43,980 nt of DNA from Muribaculum sp. (GCA_023663735.1 JAMPGV010000019.1:1-43980), one strand, 5' to 3'. Shown: positions 1-11,232, counted from the stretch's first letter. Program-made: numbers and translations. Notes: generated by a model from the letters alone, not told the origin.

Positions 1-107
1 ACAACGGGGCGGTGCTTCTGGAGGAATCCTGCGGCGATTATTCGTTTTTATACTTGATTGACGAGAACGGGAATAAAACGCTGCTGCGGACATGGGAGAG
101 CTGGTAG
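1..107 (+). CDS. C-terminal end of an unidentified protein (partial)
   Basis: An open frame enters from the left edge (first full codon at base 3) and runs 34 codons to a TAG at 105-107. The visible residues end in LIDENGNKTLLRTWESW. No family can be assigned from this fragment. The next gene starts 129 bases downstream, so the two may or may not share a transcript. The frame is judged real because it is open to the edge and its codon use matches its neighbours. Confidence 0.5.
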   Translation, partial: NGAVLLEESCGDYSFLYLIDENGNKTLLRTWESW

Positions 108-236
108 GAAGTCAATAGACAAGGCGGCAGTTCCGAGATGGATTTTTGAGCCGCTTTGTGTTACACTGGCAGAAGATCGTGAACAAGCGGAGCCGGAATG
201 CTCTCGATGCACAGACCGGGCGGAGAGGAGAATTTT

Positions 237-2134
<1,898 letters not shown>

Positions 2135-2181
2135 ATCAGTTGTAAAATTCTCCGATATCGCTTATAATATCTATAGAAAGC

Positions 2182-2222
2182 CAGAGGCGGGTGCGGATGC
2201 AGCGGCAAGGCGCCCGTCTCTG
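2182..2222 (+). terminator. Hairpin after eno, possible weak terminator
   Basis: Bases 2182-2193 can pair fully with 2211-2222 in RNA (12 pairs, two of them G-U) around a 17-base loop. It lies 47 bases after the enolase stop. No U-tract follows immediately, so it may be a stabilising or Rho-associated structure and not an intrinsic terminator. Confidence 0.35.
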
Positions 2223-2290
2223 AATGTTCTGAACGCTTTCTCTTCTTTTCAGAGTCTTTATATTTCCTTTACCAATGCGATTTCAAAATC

Positions 2291-2312
2291 ATACAAGTTC
2301 TATACAAGTTCC
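2291..2312 (+). repeat. Tandem 11-base direct repeat
   Basis: ATACAAGTTCT is followed at once by ATACAAGTTCC, and a further CAAGTTCC appears at 2333-2340. Spacing of about one helical turn between copies is typical of binding sites for tandemly bound regulators such as OmpR-type proteins. The role is inferred only from position upstream of the lipoprotein gene at 2443. Confidence 0.4.
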
Positions 2313-2442
2313 ATTTACAAAAGTCCTAATCCCAAGTTCCGATCAAAGCTTTGATCAGAGATTCGCTTAAGGCACCGATCAAAGCAAGAATCAAAGCGCT
2401 GCCCGGGCAGCGGTTCGAAAAAGTAAAATGCGAGGTCATGCT

Positions 2443-3945
2443 ATGAAAATACGAGATATCTGTTTGGCTGGCGGGAAGGATACATATCAACGGGGGGGTA
2501 AGCGGCTGGCCGCCGTTCTGGCGGCTGGCGCGCTGATTTGCGCTGTGTTTGCAGGCTGTGGGAAAGGAGACGCAAATCCTCTTGACCCGGACAATCCGGT
2601 CTCCCTCACCGTCTGGCATTATTATCACGGCGCGCAGAAGAATGCATTTGACGATCTGGTGAATGAATTTAACGCCGGGGTGGGCAAAGAGAAAGGGATC
2701 TATGTACAGGGCGTCAGTCAGGGATCCGTGTCCGATCTGGAGACGGCGGTGCGGGATTCGCTGGAGGGAAAAGTGGGAGCTGCGGACATGCCGGATATTT
2801 TTTCTTCCTATGCGGACACGGCGTATGAGGTGGAACAGGCGGGAGCGCTGGCCAATTTGTCGGACTATTTAAGCGATGCGGATCTGGCGGCCTATGTGGA
2901 TTCCTATGTGGAGGAGGGACGGATCGCGGCGGACAACTCTCTGCGCATTTTCCCGGTGGCGAAATCCACGGAGACCATGATTTTGAACAAGACGGACTGG
3001 GACGTGTTCGCGCAGGCGACGGGCGCTTCTCTGGAGGAACTTGCAACCATAGAGGGCGTGGCCGCCACGGCGCAGGCTTATTATGAGTGGACGGACGCTC
3101 TGACGCCCGGCGTTGCGGGCGACGGGAAAGCTTTTTACGGCAGGGACTCCATGGCCAACTATTTCTGTATCGGCATGATGCAGCTGGGAAACGAAATGTT
3201 CCGGGTGGAACAGGGGGAAGTGGAACTTCAGGTGGACAAGGCGGCTGCCAGACGTCTGTGGGATTGTTATTATGTACCGATGATAAAGGGGTATTTCGGG
3301 GCATACGGTTCGTTTCGGTCGGACGATGTGAAGACGGGGGATCTGCTGGCGTATACGGGTGCGACGACTTCCGCGATGTATTTTCCGGATGCGGTGGAGC
3401 TGGACGAGGGGCGCTATGAGATCGACTATCTGGTGCTTCCTGCGCCGGGGTTTGAAGGCGGCGGGCGCTATGCCGTCCAGCAGGGAGCCGGAATGGTGGT
3501 CTGCAAATCCGACAGACGCCATGAGTATGCGGCGATTGAGTTCCTGAAATGGTTTACCCAGCCGGAGAACAATCTGGTGTTTTGCGGCGGTTCGGGCTAT
3601 CTGCCCGTCATGAAAGAGGCCAACGACAAAGGGATTCTGGACAAAGCGGTGGCGGAACAGGGAATCGAGATGTCCGGCAAAACCTATGACTGCATCAGGC
3701 AGGTGTTCGACGAGATGGAGGATGTGACGCTGTATACCAGTAAATGTTTCCGGAACGGTTCCACCGCGCGGAAGGTGCTGGAATATCACCTCTCGGACAA
3801 AGCGCAGGAGGACAGGGCGGAGGTGGAGGCCCGGATGGAGGCGGGAGCCTCCTTGGATGAGGCATGTGCGGCGTTTGTGACGGATGCAGCGTTTGAAAAG
3901 TGGTATCGAAGTTTCTGTAAAGAATTGGAAGAGGCAGTCGAATAA
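2443..3945 (+). CDS. Extracellular solute-binding lipoprotein (family 1, ABC-type)
   Basis: A 500-residue secreted lipoprotein. Residues 20-39 form a hydrophobic signal ending in VFAGC, so Cys39 would be lipidated. The mature part opens with SLTVWHYYHGAQKNAFDDLVNEFN and has the layout of family 1 sugar- or peptide-binding proteins (PDIFSSYADTA, MILNKTDWDVF, EFLKWFTQPENN). The start at 2443 is preferred because AGGT at 2433-2436 is six bases upstream; an in-frame ATG lies at 2428. No permease or ATPase gene is nearby. Instead a hybrid sensor kinase starts 16 bases after the stop, so this is probably a ligand sensor or shared receptor and not only a transport component. The ligand is unknown. 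Confidence 0.85.
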   Translation: MKIRDICLAGGKDTYQRGGKRLAAVLAAGALICAVFAGCGKGDANPLDPDNPVSLTVWHYYHGAQKNAFDDLVNEFNAGVGKEKGIYVQGVSQGSVSDLETAVRDSLEGKVGAADMPDIFSSYADTAYEVEQAGALANLSDYLSDADLAAYVDSYVEEGRIAADNSLRIFPVAKSTETMILNKTDWDVFAQATGASLEELATIEGVAATAQAYYEWTDALTPGVAGDGKAFYGRDSMANYFCIGMMQLGNEMFRVEQGEVELQVDKAAARRLWDCYYVPMIKGYFGAYGSFRSDDVKTGDLLAYTGATTSAMYFPDAVELDEGRYEIDYLVLPAPGFEGGGRYAVQQGAGMVVCKSDRRHEYAAIEFLKWFTQPENNLVFCGGSGYLPVMKEANDKGILDKAVAEQGIEMSGKTYDCIRQVFDEMEDVTLYTSKCFRNGSTARKVLEYHLSDKAQEDRAEVEARMEAGASLDEACAAFVTDAAFEKWYRSFCKELEEAVE

Positions 3946-3961
3946 GTGAGGACGGGATTGT

Positions 3962-6900
3962 ATGAGACAGGACAAATTCGAGAGCGGAGACACGGGTGAC
4001 AGAGGGAACGAAATCATTGAGAAAATGAAGCGCAAATTCAAAACGCAGGAGGACTTTGGCAGGAAGAACAAGTACACGCTCTTCCGTATTTTCCTTGTGC
4101 CGTTGACGGCTGTGATGCTTGCGCAGAGTCTGGTCGCTCTGGGGACATTGCTGTTCCGCAATACCGGAGCCATGCTGCAGAATTACTCCGTGAGCATGAT
4201 GTCCCGCATGGTGGAGAACCGCAAAGTGATCCTGCAGAATGATATGACACAGAGGTGGTCGGCCGTCTCTGCGCAGGAGGACGCCATGAATGCCGTTCTG
4301 GAAGGCTTCCTGAGGAGACATAATGTGACGCTGGAGCAGGCGCTCTCGTCGAAAGAACTGAGAGATCGTCTTTTGGAAGAACTGTTTCCCCAGTGCATCG
4401 CGCAGACGGAAAACAATCTGACCACGGGCGTGTTTTTGGTTCTGACGGACGGGGAATTTGAGGAGGCGGAGGAGTTCGACGGATTCTTTATCCGGGATTC
4501 CAATCCTTACACCAGCCAGTCCAATTATTCGGATCTGCTGATGGAGCGGGGAAACAAGCGGCTTGCGAGAACTTATCGGGTGCCGTTGGATACGGACTGG
4601 ACCACCGCCTTTGCGATGAGCGGGCAGGGGCAGAGACAGGAGGAGAATTTTTTCTATGAACCTTGGCGGGCGGCGCGCGAAAATTCTTATGCGGCGTCGA
4701 AGGATCTGGGGTATTGGTCGGCGCCTTTTGTACTCGGAGAACCCGATCAAGATTCCCATGAGATGATTACATATTCGATTCCTCTTCGCTATCAAGGGGA
4801 AGTGTATGCCGTGATGGGAGTGGAGATCGCGGTCAGCTATCTCTGCGAGTATCTGCCAGTACAGGAGTTGGATGAAGAGGAGCGGGCGGGATATTGTCTG
4901 GCCGTGGACAACGGGGACGGCAGCTATACCGCGCTGGTGGGCAGCGGGGTGCTTTATCAGGATGCGCTGAACGAAGCCGGCTTCTTTACCATGCATAAGA
5001 CCGGATACGAGAATCTGTACGCGGTGGAACATGCCAAGTTTGGAAGCCAGTATATGTTTGCGGTATGCTGTCCCTTGAAAATTTACGGCAGCCATGCGCC
5101 GTATGAGGACACGGAATGGGTATTGATCGGCCTCAACAGCGAGGAAGAGCTGTTCGGCATGACGAGGACGCTCTATCTGTGGATGCTTCTGGCGCTGTTG
5201 ATCGGTTTTGTGTTCAGTCTGGCGGGAATCTATCTGGTGGTACACCGGATTACCCGCCCCATCAAGCATTTAATGGCTTGTATCAGCCGGGGCAGGAGCG
5301 GCCTGCAGGAATTTGTACCCACCGATATTCTGGAGGTGGATGCGCTGTATGAAGTGGTGGCTGATCTGACGGAGAAACAGCTGGAGAGCGAGAATGTACT
5401 GCGGGAGGAGAAGGAACTCTATCGACTGGTGCTGGAGAGTACGAAAGACACCTTTTTCTCCTACAATTTCAAGGACGATACCATCGACATCATCAACGAT
5501 AGCACATTCGGCGGTCATTGGAGCCGCAGGGAATACGGAACCGCGCTGGCGGAACTGGATATGGTGCATGAGGAGGAGCGGGAGCAGGTGCGGGAAATCC
5601 TGAAGCTGCAGACGGACGCATGGCGGCTGGAGTGCCGGATCAGGCGTTCGGCGGACAGCCCTTACCAATGGATGCGCCTGTCCGGGAATGTGATCCGCGA
5701 CGCGGAGGGAGAACGACGGAGAGCCGTGGGAAGCCTGCACAACATTCAGGCGCAGAAAGACCGGGAGGAGCAGGAGCGCAGGAAGGTTGCCGTAGACAGC
5801 GTGACGGGATTCTGGGCGTATGTGGCGGGCAAAGAGCGTCTGGGAGAAGCGCGCAAAAACGTACCGGGCGGAGTCATGGTCTATTTTATGCTGGATAATC
5901 TCAGGCAGATTGACGAACAGAACGGGATCACTTTCGGGGATATGATTCTGGAGGAGATTGGCCGGATTGTACGGAAAAATGCGGATGTTGAGAGTATTTT
6001 GATCCGCTTTGACGGAAACGAGTTCTGCGCATGGCTTCCCGGCAGGACGGAAGAAGACGCCCGGAATTTTGTAAAAACGCTGTTTGAACAGATTGAGGAG
6101 CGGTTCCATCCCGAGCTGTTTCAGATTATGCTGCACGCAGGCATTGTGGCAGGGAATAAGAACCGCAGCACCAACGAGCTGACCCGCATGGCCAAACAGG
6201 CTCAGATGGCGGCGTCCAAGGCCACGGACGGCACGGGATACTGCCGCTACGGCAAGGAGGCGCAGAGACAGGGACAGCTTGGCGCGGGATGGAAGGGAAG
6301 ACAGATTGTGACGGTGGATTACGGCGAGAATGTCAGTCTGGTATCCCTTGCGCTGACCCTGTTTGGACGGGGAGAGAATCTGGCTGCCCAGATGTATTTG
6401 ATTTTCCAGAAATTGGGGCGCTATTATAGCGCAAGCGATGTGCTGCTTGTGACCGTCCAGCCGGATTTTCACACGGTTTATCTGGAGTATCAGTGGCATG
6501 ACGATCCGTCCCGGCACATATCCGCTCAGACCATGCTCTATCGGGAGGACGAATGGAATGCGTTCGTAGGACGGCTGGGCGAGGAGCGGATTCTGGTCTG
6601 GGACGAAGAGAAGCCGCTGAATCCTTTGGAATATGCCTTCTGCCGCGCGGAGGATGCCGCGTCGGGCTGTGCGGTTCCGCTCTATGACAACGGGAATGTG
6701 ATGGGAATCTTCACGATTCTGAACGGCAGGGCGCCGGAGGAGGAAGAGTCGGACGCCGTCAAGAATCTGCTGGAGCTTTGCAGCGTCATCCAGAGCCAGA
6801 TCAATCAGAAGCGCCATGATCTGGCCAGCAAAGCCAAATCCGATTTCCTCTCCCGCATGAGCCACGAAATCCGCACGCCTATGAACGGGATTATCGGCAT

Positions 6901-7969
6901 GACCGCCATTGCCCTGCAGGCCGGACAAGATCAGGAGCGGGTTCAGGATTGTCTGCAGAAGATCCGGACTTCCTCGGATTATCTGCTGAGCCTGATTAAC
7001 GACATTCTGGATATGTCCAAAATCGAAAGCGGCAAGATGCATCTGGAGCCTGCGGATTTCTCCATGCGGGAGATGCTTTCGACCATCGAGGAGCTGATCC
7101 GCCCGCAGGCGCAGGCCAAGTCCATCGAGTTTGCGCGGGACGTGGATATTCGGCACGACTGGTTCGTGGCGGATAAACTCCGGCTCAGCCAAGTGCTGAT
7201 CAATCTGCTGGGCAATGCGGTGAAATTCACGCAGGAGCATGGCAAGGTCTTTCTGACGATCCGCGAGGAGGAACAGGGCGACGGCTCGGCGCGGGTGTAT
7301 TTCGGAGTCCGCGATACGGGAATCGGCATCAGCGAGAAAGATCAGGAGCGCGTATTCAGGGCGTTTGAACAGGCTAGAACCACCACGGAGTCCAGACAGA
7401 AAGGAACGGGGCTGGGACTGTCCATCAGCAACCGGCTGATCCAGATGATGGGAAGCTCCATCGAGCTGGAGAGCCGCCCGGGGGAGGGAAGCACCTTTTT
7501 CTTCACGCTCTCCATGCCTTTTGGCAAGGCGCAGGACGGCGGACGGGAGGAAGGGGAAATTTCCTTCGACGGTTACCGCATTTTGGTGGTGGAGGACAAT
7601 GAGCTGAACTCCGAGATTGCGAGGACGCTTCTGGAGGAATCCCATTTTCAGGTGGACTGCGTCTATGACGGCTCTCAGGCGGTCAAGAGGATCGCCGAGA
7701 CGGAGCCGGGGACATATGATCTGATCTTGATGGATATCATGATGCCCGTCATGGACGGACTCGACGCCACCAGAGCCATACGAGGAATGCAGCGGGAGGA
7801 TTGCAGGACGATCCCGATCATTGCCATGTCTGCCAACGCTTTTGACGAAGATCTGAAAAAGTCGGTGGAATGCGGCATGAACGGTCATCTGTCCAAACCG
7901 GTGGAGATCGATAAAATGTATGCCATGCTCAAGAAAATTCTGGCCGACGCGCCCCGGTCCGGACATTAG
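3962..7969 (+). CDS. Hybrid sensor histidine kinase/response regulator with degenerate GGDEF
   Basis: A 1335-residue membrane kinase. Predicted order: transmembrane segment about 38-65, a large extracellular Cache-like region, transmembrane segment about 403-428, a HAMP-like stretch, a PAS-like region from about 485, a GGDEF-fold domain about 610-760 whose signature reads DGNEF (684-688), a GAF-like region about 785-935, a HisKA domain with SHEIRTP (phospho-acceptor His968), an ATPase domain (Asn1081, DTGIGIS, GTGLGLS) and a C-terminal receiver with LILMDIMMP (Asp1258). The altered GGDEF motif suggests it no longer makes cyclic di-GMP. There is no DNA-binding output, so phosphate probably passes to a separate partner. 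It starts 16 bases after the solute-binding lipoprotein gene, which suggests that protein presents ligand to the Cache region. Kinase call is firm; signal and output are unknown. Confidence 0.92.
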   Translation: MRQDKFESGDTGDRGNEIIEKMKRKFKTQEDFGRKNKYTLFRIFLVPLTAVMLAQSLVALGTLLFRNTGAMLQNYSVSMMSRMVENRKVILQNDMTQRWSAVSAQEDAMNAVLEGFLRRHNVTLEQALSSKELRDRLLEELFPQCIAQTENNLTTGVFLVLTDGEFEEAEEFDGFFIRDSNPYTSQSNYSDLLMERGNKRLARTYRVPLDTDWTTAFAMSGQGQRQEENFFYEPWRAARENSYAASKDLGYWSAPFVLGEPDQDSHEMITYSIPLRYQGEVYAVMGVEIAVSYLCEYLPVQELDEEERAGYCLAVDNGDGSYTALVGSGVLYQDALNEAGFFTMHKTGYENLYAVEHAKFGSQYMFAVCCPLKIYGSHAPYEDTEWVLIGLNSEEELFGMTRTLYLWMLLALLIGFVFSLAGIYLVVHRITRPIKHLMACISRGRSGLQEFVPTDILEVDALYEVVADLTEKQLESENVLREEKELYRLVLESTKDTFFSYNFKDDTIDIINDSTFGGHWSRREYGTALAELDMVHEEEREQVREILKLQTDAWRLECRIRRSADSPYQWMRLSGNVIRDAEGERRRAVGSLHNIQAQKDREEQERRKVAVDSVTGFWAYVAGKERLGEARKNVPGGVMVYFMLDNLRQIDEQNGITFGDMILEEIGRIVRKNADVESILIRFDGNEFCAWLPGRTEEDARNFVKTLFEQIEERFHPELFQIMLHAGIVAGNKNRSTNELTRMAKQAQMAASKATDGTGYCRYGKEAQRQGQLGAGWKGRQIVTVDYGENVSLVSLALTLFGRGENLAAQMYLIFQKLGRYYSASDVLLVTVQPDFHTVYLEYQWHDDPSRHISAQTMLYREDEWNAFVGRLGEERILVWDEEKPLNPLEYAFCRAEDAASGCAVPLYDNGNVMGIFTILNGRAPEEEESDAVKNLLELCSVIQSQINQKRHDLASKAKSDFLSRMSHEIRTPMNGIIGMTAIALQAGQDQERVQDCLQKIRTSSDYLLSLINDILDMSKIESGKMHLEPADFSMREMLSTIEELIRPQAQAKSIEFARDVDIRHDWFVADKLRLSQVLINLLGNAVKFTQEHGKVFLTIREEEQGDGSARVYFGVRDTGIGISEKDQERVFRAFEQARTTTESRQKGTGLGLSISNRLIQMMGSSIELESRPGEGSTFFFTLSMPFGKAQDGGREEGEISFDGYRILVVEDNELNSEIARTLLEESHFQVDCVYDGSQAVKRIAETEPGTYDLILMDIMMPVMDGLDATRAIRGMQREDCRTIPIIAMSANAFDEDLKKSVECGMNGHLSKPVEIDKMYAMLKKILADAPRSGH

Positions 7970-8018
7970 GGCGGCGGGCAGTTTGGCGGACGCGTCATGG
8001 CGGGGAGATTTTTTCTTC

Positions 8019-8047
8019 TTGCCATGAGCGCAGTTTTGCATTATGAT
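8019..8047 (+). promoter_or_regulatory. Sigma-A-type promoter for the gene at 8077
   Basis: TTGCCA at 8019-8024 and TATGAT at 8042-8047 are separated by 17 bases. The start site would fall near 8054, close to AGGAGGG and to the CGGAGGAT ribosome site before 8077. The -35 region overlaps the 3' arm of a small inverted repeat (TCATGGC 7995-8001, GCCATGA 8021-8027) after the kinase gene. Confidence 0.5.
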
Positions 8048-8076
8048 AAATAGGAGGGATTGGCTCGGAGGATGGG

Positions 8077-9801
8077 ATGAAGGGATCTGACAGAGAGAGA
8101 AAGTGGTTTCCGGTTCTTGTGGCGGCGCTTGCGCTATATACCATAAAAAGCATATTTGTGGGGGCGGATATAGACGAGGCATACGGGGTGACGGTTGGTT
8201 ACCGGCTGGTGCAGGGCGACCGCCTTGTATGGGATATGTGGGAACCGCATCAGACCTCCGCGATCTTTACGGCCCTGTTTATCCGTCTGATTCTTCTCTT
8301 TACGGGCGGAAGCCTGCAATATATGACGATTCTTTTGAGGGTCTGTTTCTTTCTTGTCCAGACAGGTATCACATGGTATCTTTATCAAAGTTTCAAAGAA
8401 TGTCTGCCCTTTCTAAGTCGATGGGAGCGGATGCTCTTGGCCATGGCCTACTACATCACCACGCCAAAGTGTATCTATGTACCTGAGTATTCCAATCTGC
8501 ATATGTGGTTTTCCACTATGCTCGTATTGTTTCTGATGCGGTATTTCTGCCGGGAGTCCCGGAATCATGGCAAGAGCCTGTATCTGGTATTGGCGGGCGG
8601 AATGCTTGCCTGTGACGTGCTTTCCTATCCGGGGATGGTTCTCCTGTATCCGTTCTGCGCGGGAGTGGTTCTGTGGAAGTCCGGTTCCGCAAGAGAGCGG
8701 TTTCGTGCTTTTCTGGCGTTCACGCTGCCCTGTGTGATCGGCGCGGGCATTTTTGTGGGTTATCTGTGCAGTTACATGAGCCAGCAGGAATTGGCGCTGG
8801 TACTGCCCGCCATTTTGGGCGAAGGTTCCCATCAGACGGGGATTTGGGAGAAGCTCGGCGTCTGGGGAGCGGGAATCGGGGAGATTTTGGTGATGACGGC
8901 CGGATGCGGGATTGCGGCGACGCTTGTTCTTGCGGTTTGGAGGAAAGCCGTTCCTGCGGAGCGCCAGAGAGACAGGGTGGCGGGCTGGCTGTTTGTCTGG
9001 TTTGCGGTACAGACAGTTTTTCAGATCGCCTGTTGGATGAAAAGCGACTACAATTCCGGCTATCCGCAGACCCTCTATCTGGCGCTTCCGCTGTCCGGTC
9101 TGTGGTGCGCGGGCAGATGTGTGCGGAGAGAGCGGGCGGGTGTGTATCTGGCGGGCTTCTCGCTGGTCAATTATTTGGCGCTGAACCTCACATCCAACTG
9201 GGGGCCTGCAAGTTTGAACGTCTATCTGGTGACGGGGCTTTTGGGAGGACTGCTTTGCTGGCGGCAGTATTTTCTGGAGAGACGGGGGGAGGCGGGGCTT
9301 AGGATGATCAGGGCAGTCTGCGTCCTCTTTATCCTCAGTGAGGCCTTCGGGCGCTGTCTGCTGATGATCGGCGGCGACGAGGGAAGCAGTATGACGTTTC
9401 AGGTGCGGGGAATCAGCAGAGGGGGAGTCCGGGGCGGGATTCTGACTTCCTATATGAATTCCTACCGCTATAACAACAACCGGGAGCTGTTCTCTGAGAT
9501 TGTGCCGGAGGGCAGCATGGTATTGTATCTTGGTCCGTCCTCTTTCTATTATATGCTGGGAGACTGTCGGGTGGCATCGCCCAATACCATCAGTACGCCC
9601 GTGTATGACGAGTATTTGGAGCTTTATTATGAGCTGCATCCGGAACGTTTCCCGGATGTGGTGGTGATGGAGAGCTGTTACGGCGATCTGTCCTATTTTT
9701 CGGAAGACGATTATATTTTCAAATGGCTGGAGGAGGTTTACCGGCCGACGGAAGTGAAAGATTATCCCTATGTGCGGGTCTACCGCAGGGAGGCGCCGTA
9801 G
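8077..9801 (+). CDS. Polytopic membrane protein, GT-C glycosyltransferase-like
   Basis: A 574-residue protein with about ten or more hydrophobic helices through residue 440, followed by a soluble C-terminal part of about 130 residues. After the first helix come FVGADIDEAYG and a WEPHQ segment, an arrangement seen in GT-C (PMT/GT39-like) enzymes, where an acidic pair in the first extracytoplasmic loop binds lipid-phosphate sugar. The start at 8077 has CGGAGGAT five bases upstream. It has its own likely promoter, and citrate synthase lies 72 bases downstream. A polyisoprenyl-sugar-dependent transferase acting on cell-surface glycans is the best guess. The fold assignment is tentative; the acceptor is unknown. 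Confidence 0.6.
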   Translation: MKGSDRERKWFPVLVAALALYTIKSIFVGADIDEAYGVTVGYRLVQGDRLVWDMWEPHQTSAIFTALFIRLILLFTGGSLQYMTILLRVCFFLVQTGITWYLYQSFKECLPFLSRWERMLLAMAYYITTPKCIYVPEYSNLHMWFSTMLVLFLMRYFCRESRNHGKSLYLVLAGGMLACDVLSYPGMVLLYPFCAGVVLWKSGSARERFRAFLAFTLPCVIGAGIFVGYLCSYMSQQELALVLPAILGEGSHQTGIWEKLGVWGAGIGEILVMTAGCGIAATLVLAVWRKAVPAERQRDRVAGWLFVWFAVQTVFQIACWMKSDYNSGYPQTLYLALPLSGLWCAGRCVRRERAGVYLAGFSLVNYLALNLTSNWGPASLNVYLVTGLLGGLLCWRQYFLERRGEAGLRMIRAVCVLFILSEAFGRCLLMIGGDEGSSMTFQVRGISRGGVRGGILTSYMNSYRYNNNRELFSEIVPEGSMVLYLGPSSFYYMLGDCRVASPNTISTPVYDEYLELYYELHPERFPDVVVMESCYGDLSYFSEDDYIFKWLEEVYRPTEVKDYPYVRVYRREAP

Positions 9802-9873
9802 GGCGGAAAGGATCCGCATTGCAAGTCGGGAGCGAACCTGCGGCAGGAGAGGAAAAAGGCAAGGAGGAATTGC

Positions 9874-11232
9874 ATGAAGAAAAATGGCATTGATTACGGT
9901 GAATACGCGGCATTATGTCAGGCGGCAGACAGGATAGAGCTGGGACTGTACGACGAATACGAGGTGCAGAGGGGGCTTCGCGACAAGAACGGAAACGGTG
10001 TACTCACGGGTCTCACCAATATATCCCGGATCGATTCGTTCAAAATGGTGGACGGCGTCAAGACGCCCTGCGAGGGCAAACTGTGGTACAGGGGATATGA
10101 CTGCATTGAGCTGGTGCGGGGATTCCGCGAGAAGCGCTTCGGTTTTGAGGAGGCCGCTTATCTGGTTCTGCTGGGGGAGCTGCCCACGGAGGAAGAGCTG
10201 AAACGGTTCTGCCAGATTCTTTCGTCGGAACGGACGCTGCCCACCAATTTCACCAGAGATGTCATTATGAAAGCGCCCAGCAGCGATATCATGAATTCCA
10301 TCACCAGAAGCGTGCTTACGCTGGCCTCCTATGACAGAAGGTGTAACGATACCTCGGTGGAGAATGTGCTGCGCCAGTGCATGGGATTGATCAGCCTGTT
10401 TCCGGTGCTTGCGGTGTACGGGTATCACGCTTACAACCATTATGCCAACGACGACAGCATGTACATCCACCGTCCCTCCAAAAAGCTGTCCACGGCGGAG
10501 AATATCCTCATGATGCTTAGGCCGGACAAAAAGTATACGGAACTGGAGGCGCGGGTGCTGGATATCGCGCTGGTGCTGCATATGGAACACGGCGGCGGTA
10601 ACAACTCCACCTTCACCACACATGTGGTGACTTCCTCCGGATCGGATACCTATTCGGTGGTTGCGGCGGCGCTCTCTTCTTTGAAGGGACCGAAGCACGG
10701 CGGCGCCAATATCAAAGTGGTGGAGATGATGCGCGATCTGGAGGCCAATGTGTCCGACTGGGAGGACGAGGACGAGGTCAGGGCTTATCTCCAGAAGATT
10801 CTGGGACGGGAGGCCTTTGACAGAAAGGGGTTGATCTATGGCATGGGTCATGCGGTGTATTCCCTTTCCGACCCCAGAGCGCAGGTGTTCAAAGGCTTTG
10901 TGGAACAGCTCGCCATGGCCAAAGGGCGGGAGAAGGATTTCCGCCTGTACTCCATGATCGAGAGGCTTGCGCCGGAGCTGATTGCACAGAAATCCCGCAT
11001 TTACAAGGGCGTCAGTGCGAATGTGGACTTCTACAGCGGCTTTGTCTACAGTATGCTGGAGATTCCGCTGGAACTGTACACGCCGATTTTTGCCATCGCC
11101 CGGATTGTGGGATGGAGCGCGCACCGCATCGAGGAGCTGATCAACATGGACAAAATTATCCGTCCCGCCTACAAGAGCGTGATGGAAGAGCGTTCTTATA
11201 TCCCCATGGAGGAGAGAGGGGAACACAGATAA
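9874..11232 (+). CDS. Citrate/2-methylcitrate synthase
   Basis: A 452-residue cytoplasmic enzyme of the si-citrate synthase family, which condenses acetyl-CoA (or propionyl-CoA) with oxaloacetate. Visible landmarks: LWYRGYDCIELV, the substrate-binding block LHMEHGGGNNSTFTTHVV, SLKGPKHGGANIKVVEMM, the active-site histidine segment GMGHAVYSLSDPRAQ, and the aspartate segment NVDFYSGFVY. AAGGAGGA lies eight bases before the ATG. In Lachnospiraceae such enzymes often feed glutamate synthesis through a partial citric acid cycle; no aconitase or isocitrate dehydrogenase gene is adjacent. Length exceeds the usual 380-430 slightly, mainly at the N-terminus. Citrate versus methylcitrate preference cannot be told from the sequence. 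Confidence 0.92.
   Translation: MKKNGIDYGEYAALCQAADRIELGLYDEYEVQRGLRDKNGNGVLTGLTNISRIDSFKMVDGVKTPCEGKLWYRGYDCIELVRGFREKRFGFEEAAYLVLLGELPTEEELKRFCQILSSERTLPTNFTRDVIMKAPSSDIMNSITRSVLTLASYDRRCNDTSVENVLRQCMGLISLFPVLAVYGYHAYNHYANDDSMYIHRPSKKLSTAENILMMLRPDKKYTELEARVLDIALVLHMEHGGGNNSTFTTHVVTSSGSDTYSVVAAALSSLKGPKHGGANIKVVEMMRDLEANVSDWEDEDEVRAYLQKILGREAFDRKGLIYGMGHAVYSLSDPRAQVFKGFVEQLAMAKGREKDFRLYSMIERLAPELIAQKSRIYKGVSANVDFYSGFVYSMLEIPLELYTPIFAIARIVGWSAHRIEELINMDKIIRPAYKSVMEERSYIPMEERGEHR

Larger units (their letters stand above)
2135..2442 (+). other. Intergenic region with palindromes and short repeats
   Basis: No gene is visible in these 308 bases. They hold an imperfect hairpin (2182-2222), a tandem 11-base repeat (2291-2312), a third CAAGTTCC at 2333-2340, and two perfect 16-base palindromes: GATCAAAGCTTTGATC at 2341-2356 and CGCTGCCCGGGCAGCG at 2397-2412. 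A weak promoter match is TTTACC at 2268 with TACAAG at 2292. The concentration of symmetry before the lipoprotein/kinase pair suggests a regulated promoter, but no specific regulator can be named. Confidence 0.5.

Noticed and set aside
5270-8182. 970-codon minus-strand frame across the kinase gene
   Set aside because: Antisense to HisKA, ATPase and receiver domains that are clearly real on the plus strand; composition is shadow-like.
9913-11226. Minus-strand frame across citrate synthase
   Set aside because: Exact antisense of a conserved enzyme, no family features or start signals.
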